Positions 21,754 through 33,341 of a stretch of DNA of 64,000 nucleotides are shown one piece after another. Position numbers and translations under genes: made by a program. The notes beneath the pieces were generated by a model. That model ran no database searches and was not told the origin of the DNA. It was given only the letters and a program-made list of their open reading frames with translations. The stretch comes from Stomorhina lunata (taxonomy: Eukaryota; Arthropoda; Insecta; Diptera; Rhiniidae): the NCBI GenBank assembly GCA_933228675.1, contig OW121741.1, forward strand, positions 73,420,629-73,484,628, written 5' to 3'. How positions within the stretch are numbered: the first letter of the stretch is position 1; each line of letters opens with the position of its first letter.

Positions 21754-22415
21754 GTAGTGCGATTCACTAACTTTTAAAACTTTCAAAAGGTTCTACCATT
21801 AACAACACATTTTGATGTTTGCACTAACCACTATGTGATCCACTAACTTAGTTTAAGCCACGGTAAAGTTATGTGGCAACTTTGTCAAAATAAGAGAAAA
21901 ACACAAAGAAGAATAGAAAACAAAACAAGCCAAAAACTATTTTTGTTGTAAATTTTAAGAACAACTTGAGTAAAATATTAAAATTAATTATTATTTTAAA
22001 TACATTTTTATTTATTTTGATGATATATGAATACTACTGAATGAATACATACTACTATCAAAAGAAGCCGGTCGTCTGCTGAGCAGCCAAGTCATATAGT
22101 TGAATTATATTTGTTGTTATATTCTGACAATTTTCTTTAATTATAATTTTCGATTTATATAAAGAAACAATTTTTTAATACACTTTTCTAAATCACTTTT
22201 CTTAACCACTTTTCTTTAACATTAAACAGCATCAAAAATGTTGGCGTTAATAAACAACAATTTATTTGTTTATTAATAACAGCTGATTGAAACAGCTGAC
22301 TTTAAACGTCAACAGAAATCGTTAAAGTGTTGGTGAATAGCAGTGTGGTTAATTTAGTTGTTTAATAATTTTGAAGAAACAATTGTGGTTAAAAAAGCGT
22401 AGTGAATCGCACTAC
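21754..22415. mobile_element. 662-bp MITE, TIR GTAGTGCGATTCACTA
   Basis: The ends are perfect 16-bp inverted repeats, with GTAGTGCGATTCACTA on the left and TAGTGAATCGCACTAC on the right. The subterminal parts (TTTT and AACCACA motifs) also resemble each other in inverse. The inside is AT-rich and contains paired 'aaacagctga' motifs near 22280. No transposase. The target duplication was not resolved. Confidence 0.75.
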
Positions 22416-22502
22416 AGGTGTAATTGCCTGCTGAATATGTGCAACAAAAGAGGAGCCAACAGCAATTATCATCTGATCATTGCCATGTATAGGCGAAAAG
22501 TG

Positions 22503-22712
22503 ATGTTGGCTTAGTTGGTTAGCACCTCAACTACTAAACATAACAAATCATATTCAGCCTGGGTTCGAGCTCCGGTCCCAATTTCCATAGCATCCTTTAT
22601 TGGCGGTAAGCTTATAGAATTAACACCCTGTCGATGTAAAAAGTAAATTAAATTGGCTGTAGAAGTAACAGCCTTAACAATGCCTCTAAATAAAGTACAA
22701 TTAAAGCGTTAA
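22503..22712 (+). mobile_element. tRNA-derived SINE
   Basis: A box TGGCTTAGTTGGTTAGCACC at 22507 and B box GGGTTCGAGCTCC at about 22561 are spaced further apart than in a functional tRNA, so this is a tRNA-related SINE head. The tail region runs to about 22712. Related B-box pieces occur at 52880-52975 and 55060-55120. Confidence 0.65.
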
Positions 22713-22801
22713 ATAATATAAAGCTTAATCTCTCCTTTTCACCGATCGTTTTATTTATTTATTAATCGTTTATGAATAATAATTTCATAGAACTAGTTTA
22801 A

Positions 22802-22905
<104 letters not shown>

Positions 22906-22911
22906 ACAACT

Positions 22912-23803
22912 TCAATTGATTTTTTTACGTTTCTTGCGCTCCACACGGCCAAAAGAAATTTAAAAACAAGTTTATTTGAAAAATAAAATTCTGAATTCGC
23001 GACCCATCTAAGATCTGGCGTAAATGACGGTATAAGTTTTACATTAATAGTAAAATTGGCAATCAGATAACGAACATCCTGAAATCGAAATAATAACAGT
23101 TTTATTTAAGAATGTTTTTTTGCACTTTATCCCAGTCTATTACATTTTTTTATTAATGTAATAGACAATTTATGAAATATATATTAACTCAATAGAAAAG
23201 TCACCTTTTTGAATGGGCACTCATAGGGAATGTTACTAATACGATGAACTTCTTCATTGACCAAACGAAAAACTGGATTCGTAAAAGGTGAGCCCAATGC
23301 TTGGCAAATGTCGACATCCATCGATATATATGTATTGTTACGGTTTTTTACTGCCACTACAAATTTAAATCGATTCATTACATTCGTTAAATCCTTCTTC
23401 AAAATAAACCAAACATTCATCATCGCTAGACCTTTTTCATCTTTGTCTAACCTACATCCCAAATATTTGACATAACTTTTATCGTATGTTCCACACTCCA
23501 AGCCCTCGAAGTAGGCATTAATCTGCGGTAATGGATACAAAAAAATGTATTTGAAAAAATTTATATAATGTCTGTGACCACAAGCAATAATCCCAGAAGT
23601 CGGCTTATAAACGGTTTCTAGAAACGGCTTCTGCCAACGTTAAAATTTATTATTGCCTTTGCTAAAAAACGGTTTTTGACTAAGGCTGTTATTGCATCTG
23701 AGCACAGATATTAGTAACATTTTTTGTTTTTTTTTCATACTATTCCAGCGAAGACTATTTGAAAATTTGGCAACAAAATCAAAAACTTTATAACATTGAA
23801 CAT
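22912..23803 (-). pseudogene. DUF1091-like paralog 2, frameshifted in exon 3
   Basis: Exon 1 is 23741-23803 (MFNVIKFLILLPNFQIVFAG), exon 2 is 23205-23522 and exon 3 starts at 23078. Splice signals match paralogs 1 and 3 (donors GTATGA and GTGAC; acceptors CCGCAG and TTTCAG), and exons 1-2 are open. In exon 3 a 4-bp deletion, relative to paralog 3, in the KFVSFGRV region (about 22950-22970) shifts the frame. The ancestral tail (VERKKRKKI, then TGA at 22912-22914) is lost and translation would enter the (TA)n tract. Introns still align with paralog 3, including a hairpin (TCTATTACATT / AATGTAATAGA) in intron 2, so the two are a recent duplicate pair. The product, if made, would have the cysteine core but a wrong C-terminus. 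Confidence 0.75.
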
Positions 23804-24160
23804 TTCAAACTGATGCGTCAACTAATAAAACTTTTGAAAATTTGATAGAAAGTTGTTTGATAATATTTATTTGTTTTAATTATATTTAACTAGCTTATTT
23901 CACCCATTGTTGCCAGGGCTGGTAGTTTAAGTTTTTAAGTAATTACTGTGTTAGAAATAAACAATACAATTTTTTTATTAATTTTTTAATTGAATCCTTT
24001 ATTAATATATTTGCATATATATTTAATTGACTTCCGTGAATGGCAGTACTCCTCATTAATGTGTGCTTTAAACGTTTTCGAAAGCAAATGGGTCCAAAAA
24101 TATTAAACAACATACAGACAAACAGACGCGAACATTTTTTATATTTATAGATTATCGAAA
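23804..24160. other. Upstream region of paralog 2
   Basis: AT-rich. No clear promoter element or other gene. Confidence 0.4.
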
Positions 24161-24625
24161 AACTATCAAACAATCATCAAATAATCATCAAACGGTCGTC
24201 AGTCAATCGTGAAACAACTATCGAGCAATCATTAAAAATCATTGAACAGTCGTCAGTCAATCATCAAACAACCATCAATCAATCGTTAAAAAATCATCAA
24301 ACTACGGTCATAAAATCGCTAGTTAATCATTAAACAAACAATCATTAAAAATCTTTAAACAGTCATCAGTCAATCAATCATCAAACAATCGTAAAACAAC
24401 CATCAAATAGTCATGAAATATCTTCAAACAATCGTCAATGAAACTATTATCAAACACTAGTTAATCGCTAGTTAATCATGAAACAATTATCAAACAATCA
24501 TTAAAAATCTTCAAACAGTCATCAGTCAATCAATCATCAAACAATCGTCAAACAACCATCAAATAGTCATGAAAATCTCCAAACAATCGTCAGTCAAACT
24601 ATTATCAAACACCAATATTCGAGCA
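24161..24625. repeat. Degenerate CATCAAACAATCGTCA tandem repeat
   Basis: Many imperfect copies of short phrases such as CAATCATCAAACAATCGTCA and AACAACCATCAA, with a longer unit repeating about every 180 bp ('catcagtcaatcaatcatca' near 24365 and 24530). Confidence 0.85.
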
Positions 24626-24689
24626 TCCGTTTTCCTATTTAAGATAAATCAAAAAAGAGGTCATAAAAGTGGGCATGGTAAATTTTTCT

Positions 24690-26220
24690 TAATGTAGAAT
24701 CCTAACTTGTCTTCATTGGTCCAGCCGTTCTCAAGATATACAATTTTAAAGAAAAGGGGAATTTTAGCCTCATTTTTCAATTCCCAGGTTCTCGTTGGTC
24801 CATTTTCAAAAAATTCAAAAAGCGAAAAACTATCCTCAAGTATGAAAATATCAAGATTTAAAACTTTAATTAATTGGGTTAAATTGTTTTCATCTTATCA
24901 TCCATATTTGTCATTTTTAATATTTGACTTATATGGGAGGGGTTACGGCCACTTGAGATAAAAAAACCAAGCCTATTTTACCCACCGGTCAAAATTTCTG
25001 AAAAATCGGTCATTAATATTTGTCATTTTTAATAGTTGACTTATATGGGCGGGGTCAAAAAAAACGTAGCCTATTTTAGCCACCGGTAACTCCTTATATA
25101 TTGTAAAATTAATAACAACTCGGTCGTTTGTCATTTTTAATATTTTACTTATATGGGAGGGTTCACGCCCACTTGAGATTTCAAAAAAAACCTGGACCAT
25201 TTTACCCTCCAGTCACACCTTAACATACTGTCAAATTTTCAGATAAATCGGTCCTCAGGGTTATCCATGTTTGTCATTTTGAATATTTTACTTATATGGG
25301 ATTTACAAAAAAATTTAGCCTATTTTAAAACCTTAAATACTATCAAAATTTCAGAAAAATCGGTCAGCTCAGTCATCTATATTTGTCATTTTTAATATAT
25401 GAGTTATATAGGAGGGACACAGCCCACTTGAGATTTCAGAAAAAAGCCCTGCCTATTTAAACCGCCGGTCACACCTTACCATACTGTCTTAATTTCAGAA
25501 AAATCGGTCAGTTTGGTCATCCATATTTGTCATTTTAAATATTTGATATATATGTGAGGGGTCACGCCCACTTGAGACTTCTAAAAAAAAAACCTTGTCT
25601 ATTTTAACCACCGGTCACACCTTACCATACTGTCAAAATTTTAGAAAAATCGGTCCGGAGGGTCATACGTATTTGTCATTTTTAATATTTCACTTATATA
25701 GGAGGGGCCACGCCCACTTGAGATTAAAAAAAAAACACTTAGCCTATTTCAAACACTGGTCACACTTTACCATACTGTCAAAATTTCAGAAAAATCGGGC
25801 ATTCATATTTGACATTTTCATTATTTGTCTTATATGGGAGGGGTCATGCCCACTTGAGATCTCAAAAAAAAAATCCGGCCTATTTTATCCACCGGTCACA
25901 CCTTAACATACTCTTAAAATTTCAGAAAAATCGGGCATTCATATTTGACATTTTCATTATTTATCTTATATGGGAGGGGTCATGACCACTTGAGATTTCA
26001 AAAAAAAAATCCGGCCTATTTTATCCACCGGTCACACCTTAACATACTGTTAAAATTTCAGAAAAATCGGACCTCTCGGTCACCTATATTTGTCATTTTT
26101 AATATATGAGTTGTATGGGAGGGGTCACGCACACTTGAGATTTCAAAAAAAAAACAAGCTTATAGTAACCACCGGTCACACCATACCACACTGTCAAAAT
26201 TTCAAAAAAATCGGTCCGCT
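24690..26220. repeat. Minisatellite of about 105-150 bp units
   Basis: About ten diverged tandem units. Each holds ATTTGTCATTTTTAATATTT, TTATATGGGAGGGGTCACGC, CCACTTGAGATTTC, CACCGGTCACACCTTA and ATTTCAGAAAAATCGG. Unit lengths vary through small deletions. Short frames inside are not genes. Confidence 0.9.
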
Positions 26221-26344
26221 AGTTGCATAGGGTTTCTGCAACTAGTTTCATAGTGTGAAAGCTTTCTAAGTTGTTGCCATTCCAAAATATGATTTGATAT
26301 ATAAAAAATTATTGCTGTGAAAATAAGACACAAAAATAATTGTG

Positions 26345-27248
26345 AAACCGTGACAGTGACAGTGTATATAGCCGTAAAAGACAAAAGAAGCATTTTTAGT
26401 TAACTTCTTAAGTCACTTTTTTCGAATTTCAAGGAGTGCCGGCCAGAAAAATGTGCAATTTTTCGGTTTTTGCAAATTTTGACCTATAAGCTTAACTTTT
26501 TGACAAAATCTGAATGTTAATTTGTAATTTAGACCCAATTTGCTTTCCATCAACAAATATCATAAAATCAAATAGATGTCTTCAAGGACCCAAAATTTCT
26601 ATGAAAATTTCCGATAACTCAAAAAATCCTTAGCCGATTTATACGCTACTACTTACGTACGATAGAAAGATAATTGAGTCTACATTATGAATTAATATTT
26701 ACACTTTGTTAAAATGTTTACTAAAAAAGTTAAATTTTGCAAGAACTAAAAAATTGTCCATATTTTTTTTTCTTATAAACGCAATTTTCAACTTCATGGC
26801 CTGGGCGCCACGTGATAACGTAGTCCGATTTGGCTTGAATTTGTTATTTGAAGTTTCTCACCGAATGCCATAATAATCCGACCGCCATTTCTCTACTTTC
26901 GAAAAAACTTGAAAAAACACTCTAACGTAGTATTGTATAGAAAATTTTCTAATATACAAATAATACTGATAAATTTTACGAAAAAAAGCTTCCGAAGTTG
27001 AAAAAATCGAAAAAAAAATCAAATTTTAACTTCAGCGGAAAATATTTTTATGATAAATTGGTCATGTTAAAAAAAGGTCTTTACGAAGTGAAAGCCTATT
27101 TTGTTTTCTGTCGAAACATATTTTAAAATTTAAAATCGATGTAAAAATGACTCAGTTAAGCCTTCTTTTCTCCGCTAAGTCCAAAAAAATCGTTTTTTAT
27201 CGATAACTTTCGATTTTGAGGGTATATCGAAAATTTTAAAAATGGTTG
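26345..27248. repeat. Dispersed repeat R, copy 1
   Basis: Matches the reverse complement of 62793-63795 along its length. Shared landmarks are GTGCCGGCCAGAAAAATGTG, TAACGTAGTCCGATTTGG-type and TTATCGATAACTTTCGATTT. This copy lacks about 118 bp present in the other (equivalent to about 63063-63181). No ORF. Confidence 0.85.
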
Positions 27249-27961
27249 GTTGCTCGACTTTTTTAAAAATTCGCTAAAAACCCATGGATGGATTGAAAAG
27301 AAAGTTTAGACTTAAGTTGTCCTTGATAAGATCCATAAAAAATACATTTACATGTGTAGGTTATCTCCATTGGCTTTCGAGATATTTGGGTAAAAAGAAT
27401 TTTTGAGTTGATTTTTTACCTATTTTTTTAAACTTTTTTTGATCTGGTGGACGAATTTGAGGACCAAAAATTTTTAAGAATATTCCTTAAATTTTTAATA
27501 AAATTCTGAATAATGTTTGTGCAAGAGACATTTCCTGGCCACGTTAAGCTCAACAATGCATATACTTTTAAAAAATTAGACCATTCAAATTTCAAATTTT
27601 TAAGATTATAAAACTATAAGCAATACAAACAAAAGTTAAGTACTTTTTTGGAAATAGGACCAATGATGGTAAAAACGGCAAATACGACGGTAAAAATTAT
27701 TTATTTATAATTGTAACTTCGTCAATTCAAACTGAACCGAAACTAATGAAGTAGTAATTTTGTACGAAAAATTAGTTTGACTTAAGAATATTTTTTGTTT
27801 ATAAATAAAAGAGAAAATGCTCATTTAAAAATTTAAAAGCACTTGATAATTTTATTTAATTCTTAATAGTTTATATGTAAGGGTGTAAAAATATATTAGT
27901 AAAACACCAATAATTTCACAGAAATATTTTTGATATATAAAAAAAATTAATAAAACCACAT
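27249..27961. other. AT-rich intergenic 3' of paralog 3
   Basis: No gene. The last 100 bp resemble the 3' flank of paralog 4 (about 32890-33010), showing that the duplication units included 3' flanking DNA. Confidence 0.5.
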
Positions 27962-28897
27962 TTAACTGATTTTTTTATGCTTCTTACGATCAACACGACC
28001 AAAAGAAACAAATTTTAAAATATTTTTATTTGAAAAATAAAATTCTGAATTCGCTACCCATCTAAGATCTGGCGTAAATGACGGTATAAGTTTTACATTA
28101 ATAGTAAAATTGGCAATCATATAACGCACGTCCTGAAAACAAAATAAATACAGTTTTATTGAAGAAAGATTTTATTTCACTTTATCCCAGTCTATTACAT
28201 TTTCTTTATTAATGTAATAGACAATTTATTGATAAAAGCCAAAAAGTTCAGTTTTGGAATATTAACTTAATAGAAAAAAAGTCACCTTTTTGAATGGGCA
28301 CTCATAGGGAATGTTACTAATACGATGAACTTCTTCATTGACCAAACGAAAAACTGGATTCGTAAAAGATGAGCCTAATGCTTGGCAAATGTCGACATCC
28401 ATCGATATATATGTATTGTTACGGTTTTTCACTGCCACTATAAATTTAAATCGATTTATTACATTCGTTAAATCCTTCTTCAAAATAAGCCAAGCATTCA
28501 TCATCGCAACACCCTTTTCATCTTTGTCTAACCTACATCCCAAATCTTTGACATAACTTTTATCGTATGTTCCGCACTCCAAACCCTCGAAGTAGGCATT
28601 AATCTGCGGTAATGGATACAAGAAATTAATTTGGAAGAAATTCACATAATGTCTGTGACCACAAGCAATAATCCCAGAAGTCGGCTTAGATACGGTTTTT
28701 AGAAACGGCTTCTGCCAATGTTAAAATTTATTATTGCTTTTGCTAAAAAACAGTTTTCGACTAAGGCTGTTATTGCATTTGAGCACAGATATTAGTAACT
28801 TTTTTTGTTTTAAAATCTTATTTTTTTTTCATACTATTCCAGCGAAGATTATTTGAGAATTTGGCAACAAAATCAAAAACTTTATAACATTGAACAT
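27962..28897 (-). CDS. DUF1091 (DM8)-like secreted protein, paralog 3
   Basis: A three-exon model: exon 1 is 28835-28897, exon 2 is 28286-28603 and exon 3 is 27962-28132 (stop TAA). Introns are phase 0 with donors GTATGA and GTGAC and acceptors CCGCAG and TTTTCAG. The 183-aa product has a signal peptide (MFNVIKFLILL...). The four-cysteine core is LECGTYD, LGCRLDKDEKG, VDICQAL and PYECPFKK, with a NNTYISMDVD stretch. The C-terminal exon is DVRYMIANFTINVKLIPSF, then PDLRWVANSEF, ending GRVDRKKHKKIS. No stop or frameshift is present. It is the cleanest member of the cluster, with paralog 2 as its close duplicate. Localisation is probably extracellular. DUF1091 membership is from motif recognition; function is unknown. 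Confidence 0.82.
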
Positions 28898-29835
28898 TTC
28901 AAACTGATGCGCCAACTAATAAAACTTGTGAAAATGTGATAGAAAGTGTTTAATTGTAATGTTTATTTGTGTTAATTATATCTAATTGCTTTATTAATGG
29001 TTTATAAATGACAAATTTACATAAATATAAACAGTAGGGCGGAAGATTTTTAGCCTATCATATGTTTTAGTATATTAGAAAATAAGTGCTTTAGTCTGGC
29101 AAGCTAGATAATTTGATGCCCTATACCATAGAAAAAATATATAGAAGGCCGTCAGCTGATCCACTAAAATTTAGTATTCTACTAAATCACACGTACACGG
29201 AATAAAAGCTTTTTTGACAAACAGGAAAACTTCTTGCAGTCAAATTTTTCTTTGAAAAATTCCGCGAAATTTTGAATGAAACGCACTGTTCTAAATTGCA
29301 CACATAAAATGTTATTTTTAACATTTTAATGTCGAAACACTTTATTTTTACCAAACTGAAAATTTTTATTTTGTTTTCTTTCGACATTTTTTTTTGTTTT
29401 TGCTTAGTGTAATTGAACAAGTAGGGCTGCAATTTTTGGTATTAAAAAATTTATTGAAATTTAAAATAAAAAATTGTTTATACATTTTAATTATCCTAAA
29501 ATCAAGTAAAATTCATTCTATATCTTAAAAGATGGATTTCTCTTAAAATTATGGAAAAAATCTTGAAGAAAATTTTCGTCCCATCATATCATACTTTTTT
29601 GTGCAACTGTTTGTATTCATTAAGAAAAGTAAAAGCTCTTTTTAGGCTTACCATATTACTGATCCGTACTTTTGACATGTACCAGGTGTATTTTGACATT
29701 TCGTTGGCTTTCTTGGTATTTATTTATTCTATGCCCTATACCACTGAAGTTAAATAAAAATCAATTGTCAATCGAAATATAAAATAAAGGTTATCTATTT
29801 CGTAGTTTCAAAAGTATAGGACTGGAATTACTTAC
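28898..29835. other. Intergenic upstream of paralog 3
   Basis: AT-rich. CAGTAGGGCGGAAGATTTTT at 29032 resembles the ends near 6434 and 19471. A 68-81 codon ORF on either strand has no domain signal. Confidence 0.4.
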
Positions 29836-29854
29836 TTACTTAAATGGCCTATAA

Positions 29855-30676
29855 TTACAACCTGTTTAGGTCAAAGGCCGAGCATATTTTAGAATTCCAT
29901 GCACCTCTATCTTGTGCGCATATTCTCCAATTTCGTATACCAAGTTTCGAAACATTTTCTTCTACTCGGTCTTTCCATTGAAGTTTTGGACGCCCTCTTC
30001 TACGAGTTCCCTCAGGATCATTATCGAACACTTTTCTTGCCAAAGTATTTTCATCCATTCGCACAACATGTCCTAGGCAACGCAGCCACTGTTGCTTAAT
30101 GCGTTCCACTATATCTATGCCAGCGTATAACTCATACAGCTCATGGTTCATTTGATATCGATACTCATTGTTGGCGCAGACTGGTCCAAACATTCTTCGT
30201 AGAATTTTCCTTTCAAACACTCCAAGAATAGCTCCATCTGTATGTTCAAGTGCCCATGATTCAGCACCATATAATAACAAAGGTAGTACAAGCATTTTAT
30301 AGAGCGTAATTTTAGTTCTTACGGCGAGGACTTTATTTCTTAGCTGTTTGCTTAGTCCAAAATAGCATAGATTAGCAAGTATGATTCTACGTTTGATTTC
30401 GAAGCTTATATCATTGTTGATGTTCACAGCGGTACCAAGGTATACAAATTCTTTTACAATCTCGAAGCTATAGTTCTCAACGGACACATGTGATCCAATT
30501 CTAGTGGTCTGTTTGCCTGTAGAAACCATCAGTTTTGTTTTTGATTCATTTACAGCTGGACCCATTTTGTTTGATTCCTTCTCGATACTGAAAAATGCGG
30601 CAGTTAAATCGTGTAAAGTGCGTCCCATTATATCAATGTCATCGGCAAACGTGAGTAGCATATGTTTTCTATTCAC
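29855..30676 (-). pseudogene. RTE-like reverse transcriptase, C-terminal part
   Basis: A 273-codon open frame. FADDIDIMG near residue 10 is the catalytic (Y/F)xDD box of the reverse transcriptase palm. After it come KEFVYLGTAVN, YGAESWALEH (thumb), RKILRRMFGPV, WLRCLGHVVRMDE and RRRGRPKLQWKDRVEENV, a C-terminal signature of insect RTE-type elements. The polymerase N-terminal half lies upstream, but stops and a deletion between about 30677 and 30760 separate it, so no full protein can be made. The plus-strand copy at 46515-48262 is the same family. Confidence 0.85.
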
Positions 30677-31192
30677 CTTATCTGAATTCCCGTTTAGTTA
30701 TGAAGGACTCTGATAGGTTCTTACCTATCTTAACAGATGATGTTGTATCAGTCAATGTCATCCTGCATAACTTTATTAGCTTCGTAGGGATGCCGAACTC
30801 AGACATTGCTTCAAACACTTTCTTTGTTAAATTTGGGCTTTAGCCTTTCACACAGTTTGGTCGATAGAGTCTTATATGTAATTGAGAGGAGGCTTATCCC
30901 TCTATAATTTGCACTTACAGTTTTATGTCCTTTTTGTGCACTGGACAAATCGTACGGCATGCATTTTTCTGATCATATGTATTCTAGGAGCCGGAACATA
31001 CACCTTATCAGCTCATCACCTCCAGCCTTAATAAGCTCTGCTGGCAAACCATTAGCTATATTATTTTTTAATCGCTCTATTGCAGTTCTAACCTCATTCA
31101 GGTTGGGTGTTGGACATATAACACCGTCATGGTTGATTTCTTTAGGCTTTCATTTGTAACCAACAACTTGGAAAAGTGCTCCTTCCACAGTT

Positions 31193-31432
31193 TTAATACG
31201 CTTTCTGTATCTGTAACCAGATTTCCTTGGAAAGGATACGGTTGCCATAACCATCCGTCTGGTGCTTAATTATTGGTAATATTTCTCTGTTATCCTTGAC
31301 TCCCAGTGGAGCATAGGGCCTCAATTGGTAAAATTTACGAACTTCATTTTGTGTCTTATGCAACTCAATCTCCTTAAGCACACGTCTCTCCATATCTTTC
31401 ATTTTTCTGCGGAATAGTCGTTTTTCTTCCAC
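31193..31432 (-). pseudogene. RTE-like ORF, linker between endonuclease and RT
   Basis: A 79-codon frame rich in charged residues (RRKMKDMERRVLKEIELHK), as expected of the region between endonuclease and polymerase in this LINE. It reads on towards KLWKEHFSKLL just downstream. It is only a fragment, with frame breaks on both sides. Confidence 0.7.
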
Positions 31433-32214
31433 CTTTTTCTCTCGATATCTTCCTAAAGATCCACAAGTTTCTGCTGACTGCAGATTTGCCCTATATACCG
31501 CAATTTTCTTAGCAGTGTCGTTGCGGCACTTCTCGTCTTACCAAGAGTTTTTAGCATGAGGGATTTGGTACCCTATTACGATTTTGCAGCAGACTTCATG
31601 GAGTTGGCAATATGTTGCCATAGCATGTAAATATCGTTTGAGCCAGAGTTATTCTCTCTTAGCAATTGAGTTGTCCGTTTGGTGTAATCAGTGGCAACTT
31701 TCTGAGATTGAAGTTTTTTTCATGTCATACTCCCAGAAGTTGTTCATAAAAAGCTTCCTTTATATCATCATCTTTCTCCTCTGTTGAAGAGTGAGCACAA
31801 ATCAAACTCAGATGGAAGTACTTAGCTCTGACATGTATTGTCGCTAGCCTTTCGTTTACTGGGGTTAACTACTTTTGTCAACCATAAAACCGCAACCAAA
31901 TTCGTGCCTACTCTCATGACATCTGTAATACAAGTCGCCTTTTGGTATCTTGGTGACGCCGTTGCCATTCCATCTTATTTCCTCACATTTATCGAGAACA
32001 TCCATCAACTTTATCAGAGCATCTCCTCTGTAGAGGGTTCAGATGTTCCAGGTGCTGATCATTAAATTATTGTTCTTTTTTCGTTTGCCATAGTCGTCAA
32101 CATTTGGGGAGGGTGTTTTAATTCTTATTTTTTTGCTTTTTTATAGTAAGTTTTTTTTCAGGAGTGGGTTACTAGCCTGACGTCCTTGACCCATATTTTT
32201 ATCGTTCTTATGGG

Positions 32215-32410
32215 AGAACGCGCGGCACGTGTTTGCTCACTACTATAACGGCTGTTAACGTAGCTACCCAGATGACACCACGAGGAGGTAAGTGTCCACA
32301 ATTGAGATGAAGGATAGACCAAGATTAACCTGGGTTTACCAAGTTAAACTGATCAGAACAGTTGCTTGGTATCCAACATCCTCTACATTATCCTGGAATA
32401 CGACACCTGT
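32215..32410 (+). repeat. Unclassified dispersed repeat X, copy 2
   Basis: Contains GATGACACCACGAGGAGGT, GTCCACAATTGAGATGAAGG and TTGCTTGGTATCCAACATC, shared with 53640-53815 and, reversed, with 5765-5945. Confidence 0.75.
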
Positions 32411-32439
32411 CAAACTAAGTTGTTAAACCAATTATTTTC

Positions 32440-32710
32440 TTTTCAGTTGAAAGTCCGACATTGACGAAAATGGATCGCTTAAGTATCACACAACGCATAA
32501 AAATTATGAAAACATACTACAATAATGGTGATTCTGCAACAGCCACATATCGTGCTTTAAGAGGAGATTATGGTTTACATAATCATCCAACCACGCAAGC
32601 AATTGGAAAAATTGTGAAGAAATTTGAAGAGACTGAAGCAGTTAAAGATTATTTTTTTGATAGTGGAACCATGGCTATTAAAATTCGCTAAAATCGGTCC
32701 AAATTTGTTT
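32440..32710 (+). pseudogene. mariner transposase N-terminus joined to INE scrap
   Basis: The 76-codon frame at 32461-32691 starts MTKMDRLSITQRIKIMKTYY and continues GDYGLHNHPTTQAIGKIVKK. This is the N-terminal DNA-binding part of an IS630/mariner-type transposase different from the DD41D copies nearby. After about 32645 it passes directly into mini-me-like sequence (GGAACCATGGCTATTAAAAT), so the last residues are not transposase. No catalytic domain remains. Confidence 0.7.
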
Positions 32711-33017
32711 ACAAAAAACAAACAATAGAATCCATCCCACTGTGAAAATATTCATAAACGTAAAAAAAAGTTATGACAAGCTTATAAACGAACCCTTTCT
32801 TTCATAAAAGAATTATAGAAGGCTTATTTTATGAATTTTGTATGGCAAATTAGATTTATATGTAAGTTTGACGTTAGTTTTATTTAAGGGTAAAAAATTC
32901 AAAAGCATTTTTTTATTTCTTAATCGTTTATGAATAAGGGTGTTAAATTATATAGAGTAAAACACATATATATATATAAAAACTTTTGATATTAAAAAAA
33001 AATTAATAAAACCACAT
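32711..33017. other. 3' flank of DUF1091 paralog 4
   Basis: AT-rich. From about 32890 it resembles the 3' flank of paralog 3. Confidence 0.5.
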
Positions 33018-33341
33018 TTAACTGATTTTTTTACGTTTCTTGCGCTCAACACGACCAAAAGAAACAAATTTAAAAAAGTTTTTATTTGAAAAATAAAATT
33101 CTGAATTTGCGACCCATCTAAGATCTGGCGTAAATGACGGTATATACTTTACATTAATAGTAAAATTGGCAATCATATATAGAACGTCCTGAAAACAAAA
33201 TATATACAGTTTTGTTATATTAATTTAATATAAAAAAGGTCACCTTTTTGAATGGGCACTCGTAGGGAATATTACTAATACGATGAACTTCTTCATTGAC
33301 CAAACGAAGAACTGGATTAGTAAAAGATGAGCCTAATGCTT
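33018..33341 (-). pseudogene. DUF1091-like paralog 4, truncated by satellite
   Basis: Exon 3 is complete at 33018-33188 and reads DVLYMIANFTINVKYIPSF, then PDLRWVANSEF, ending GRVERKKRKKIS and TAA. Its acceptor TTTTCAG and the intron are preserved. Exon 2 survives only as its 3' third (33244-33341: about 32 codons up to PYECPFKK, with donor GTGACC). At 33341 gene sequence stops abruptly within the codons for SIRLGSSF-type sequence and the AT-rich satellite begins. Exon 1 and the first two cysteines are gone. Paralog 3 is the nearest relative. Confidence 0.85.

Larger units (their letters stand above)
29836..32110 (-). mobile_element. RTE-like LINE, decayed
   Basis: Reading on the minus strand from the right, endonuclease remnants come first (NIRTLYRGDALIKLMDVL at about 32040; HESRHEFGCGFMV near 31905). 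Next is a linker (KLWKEHFSKLLVTNES), then a reverse transcriptase start (NEVRTAIERLKNN near 31090) and the FADD-bearing C-terminal part. The 3' end near 29836 has a TAAG-type tandem tail (seen as ttacttacttact). Several frameshifts and stops are present, and the segment just before the FADD motif appears deleted. The motif set fits RTE-clade non-LTR elements. Confidence 0.8.

Noticed and set aside
24161..24625. CRISPR-like array
   Set aside because: Units are degenerate tandem phrases without fixed repeats and unique spacers, and the window is eukaryotic.
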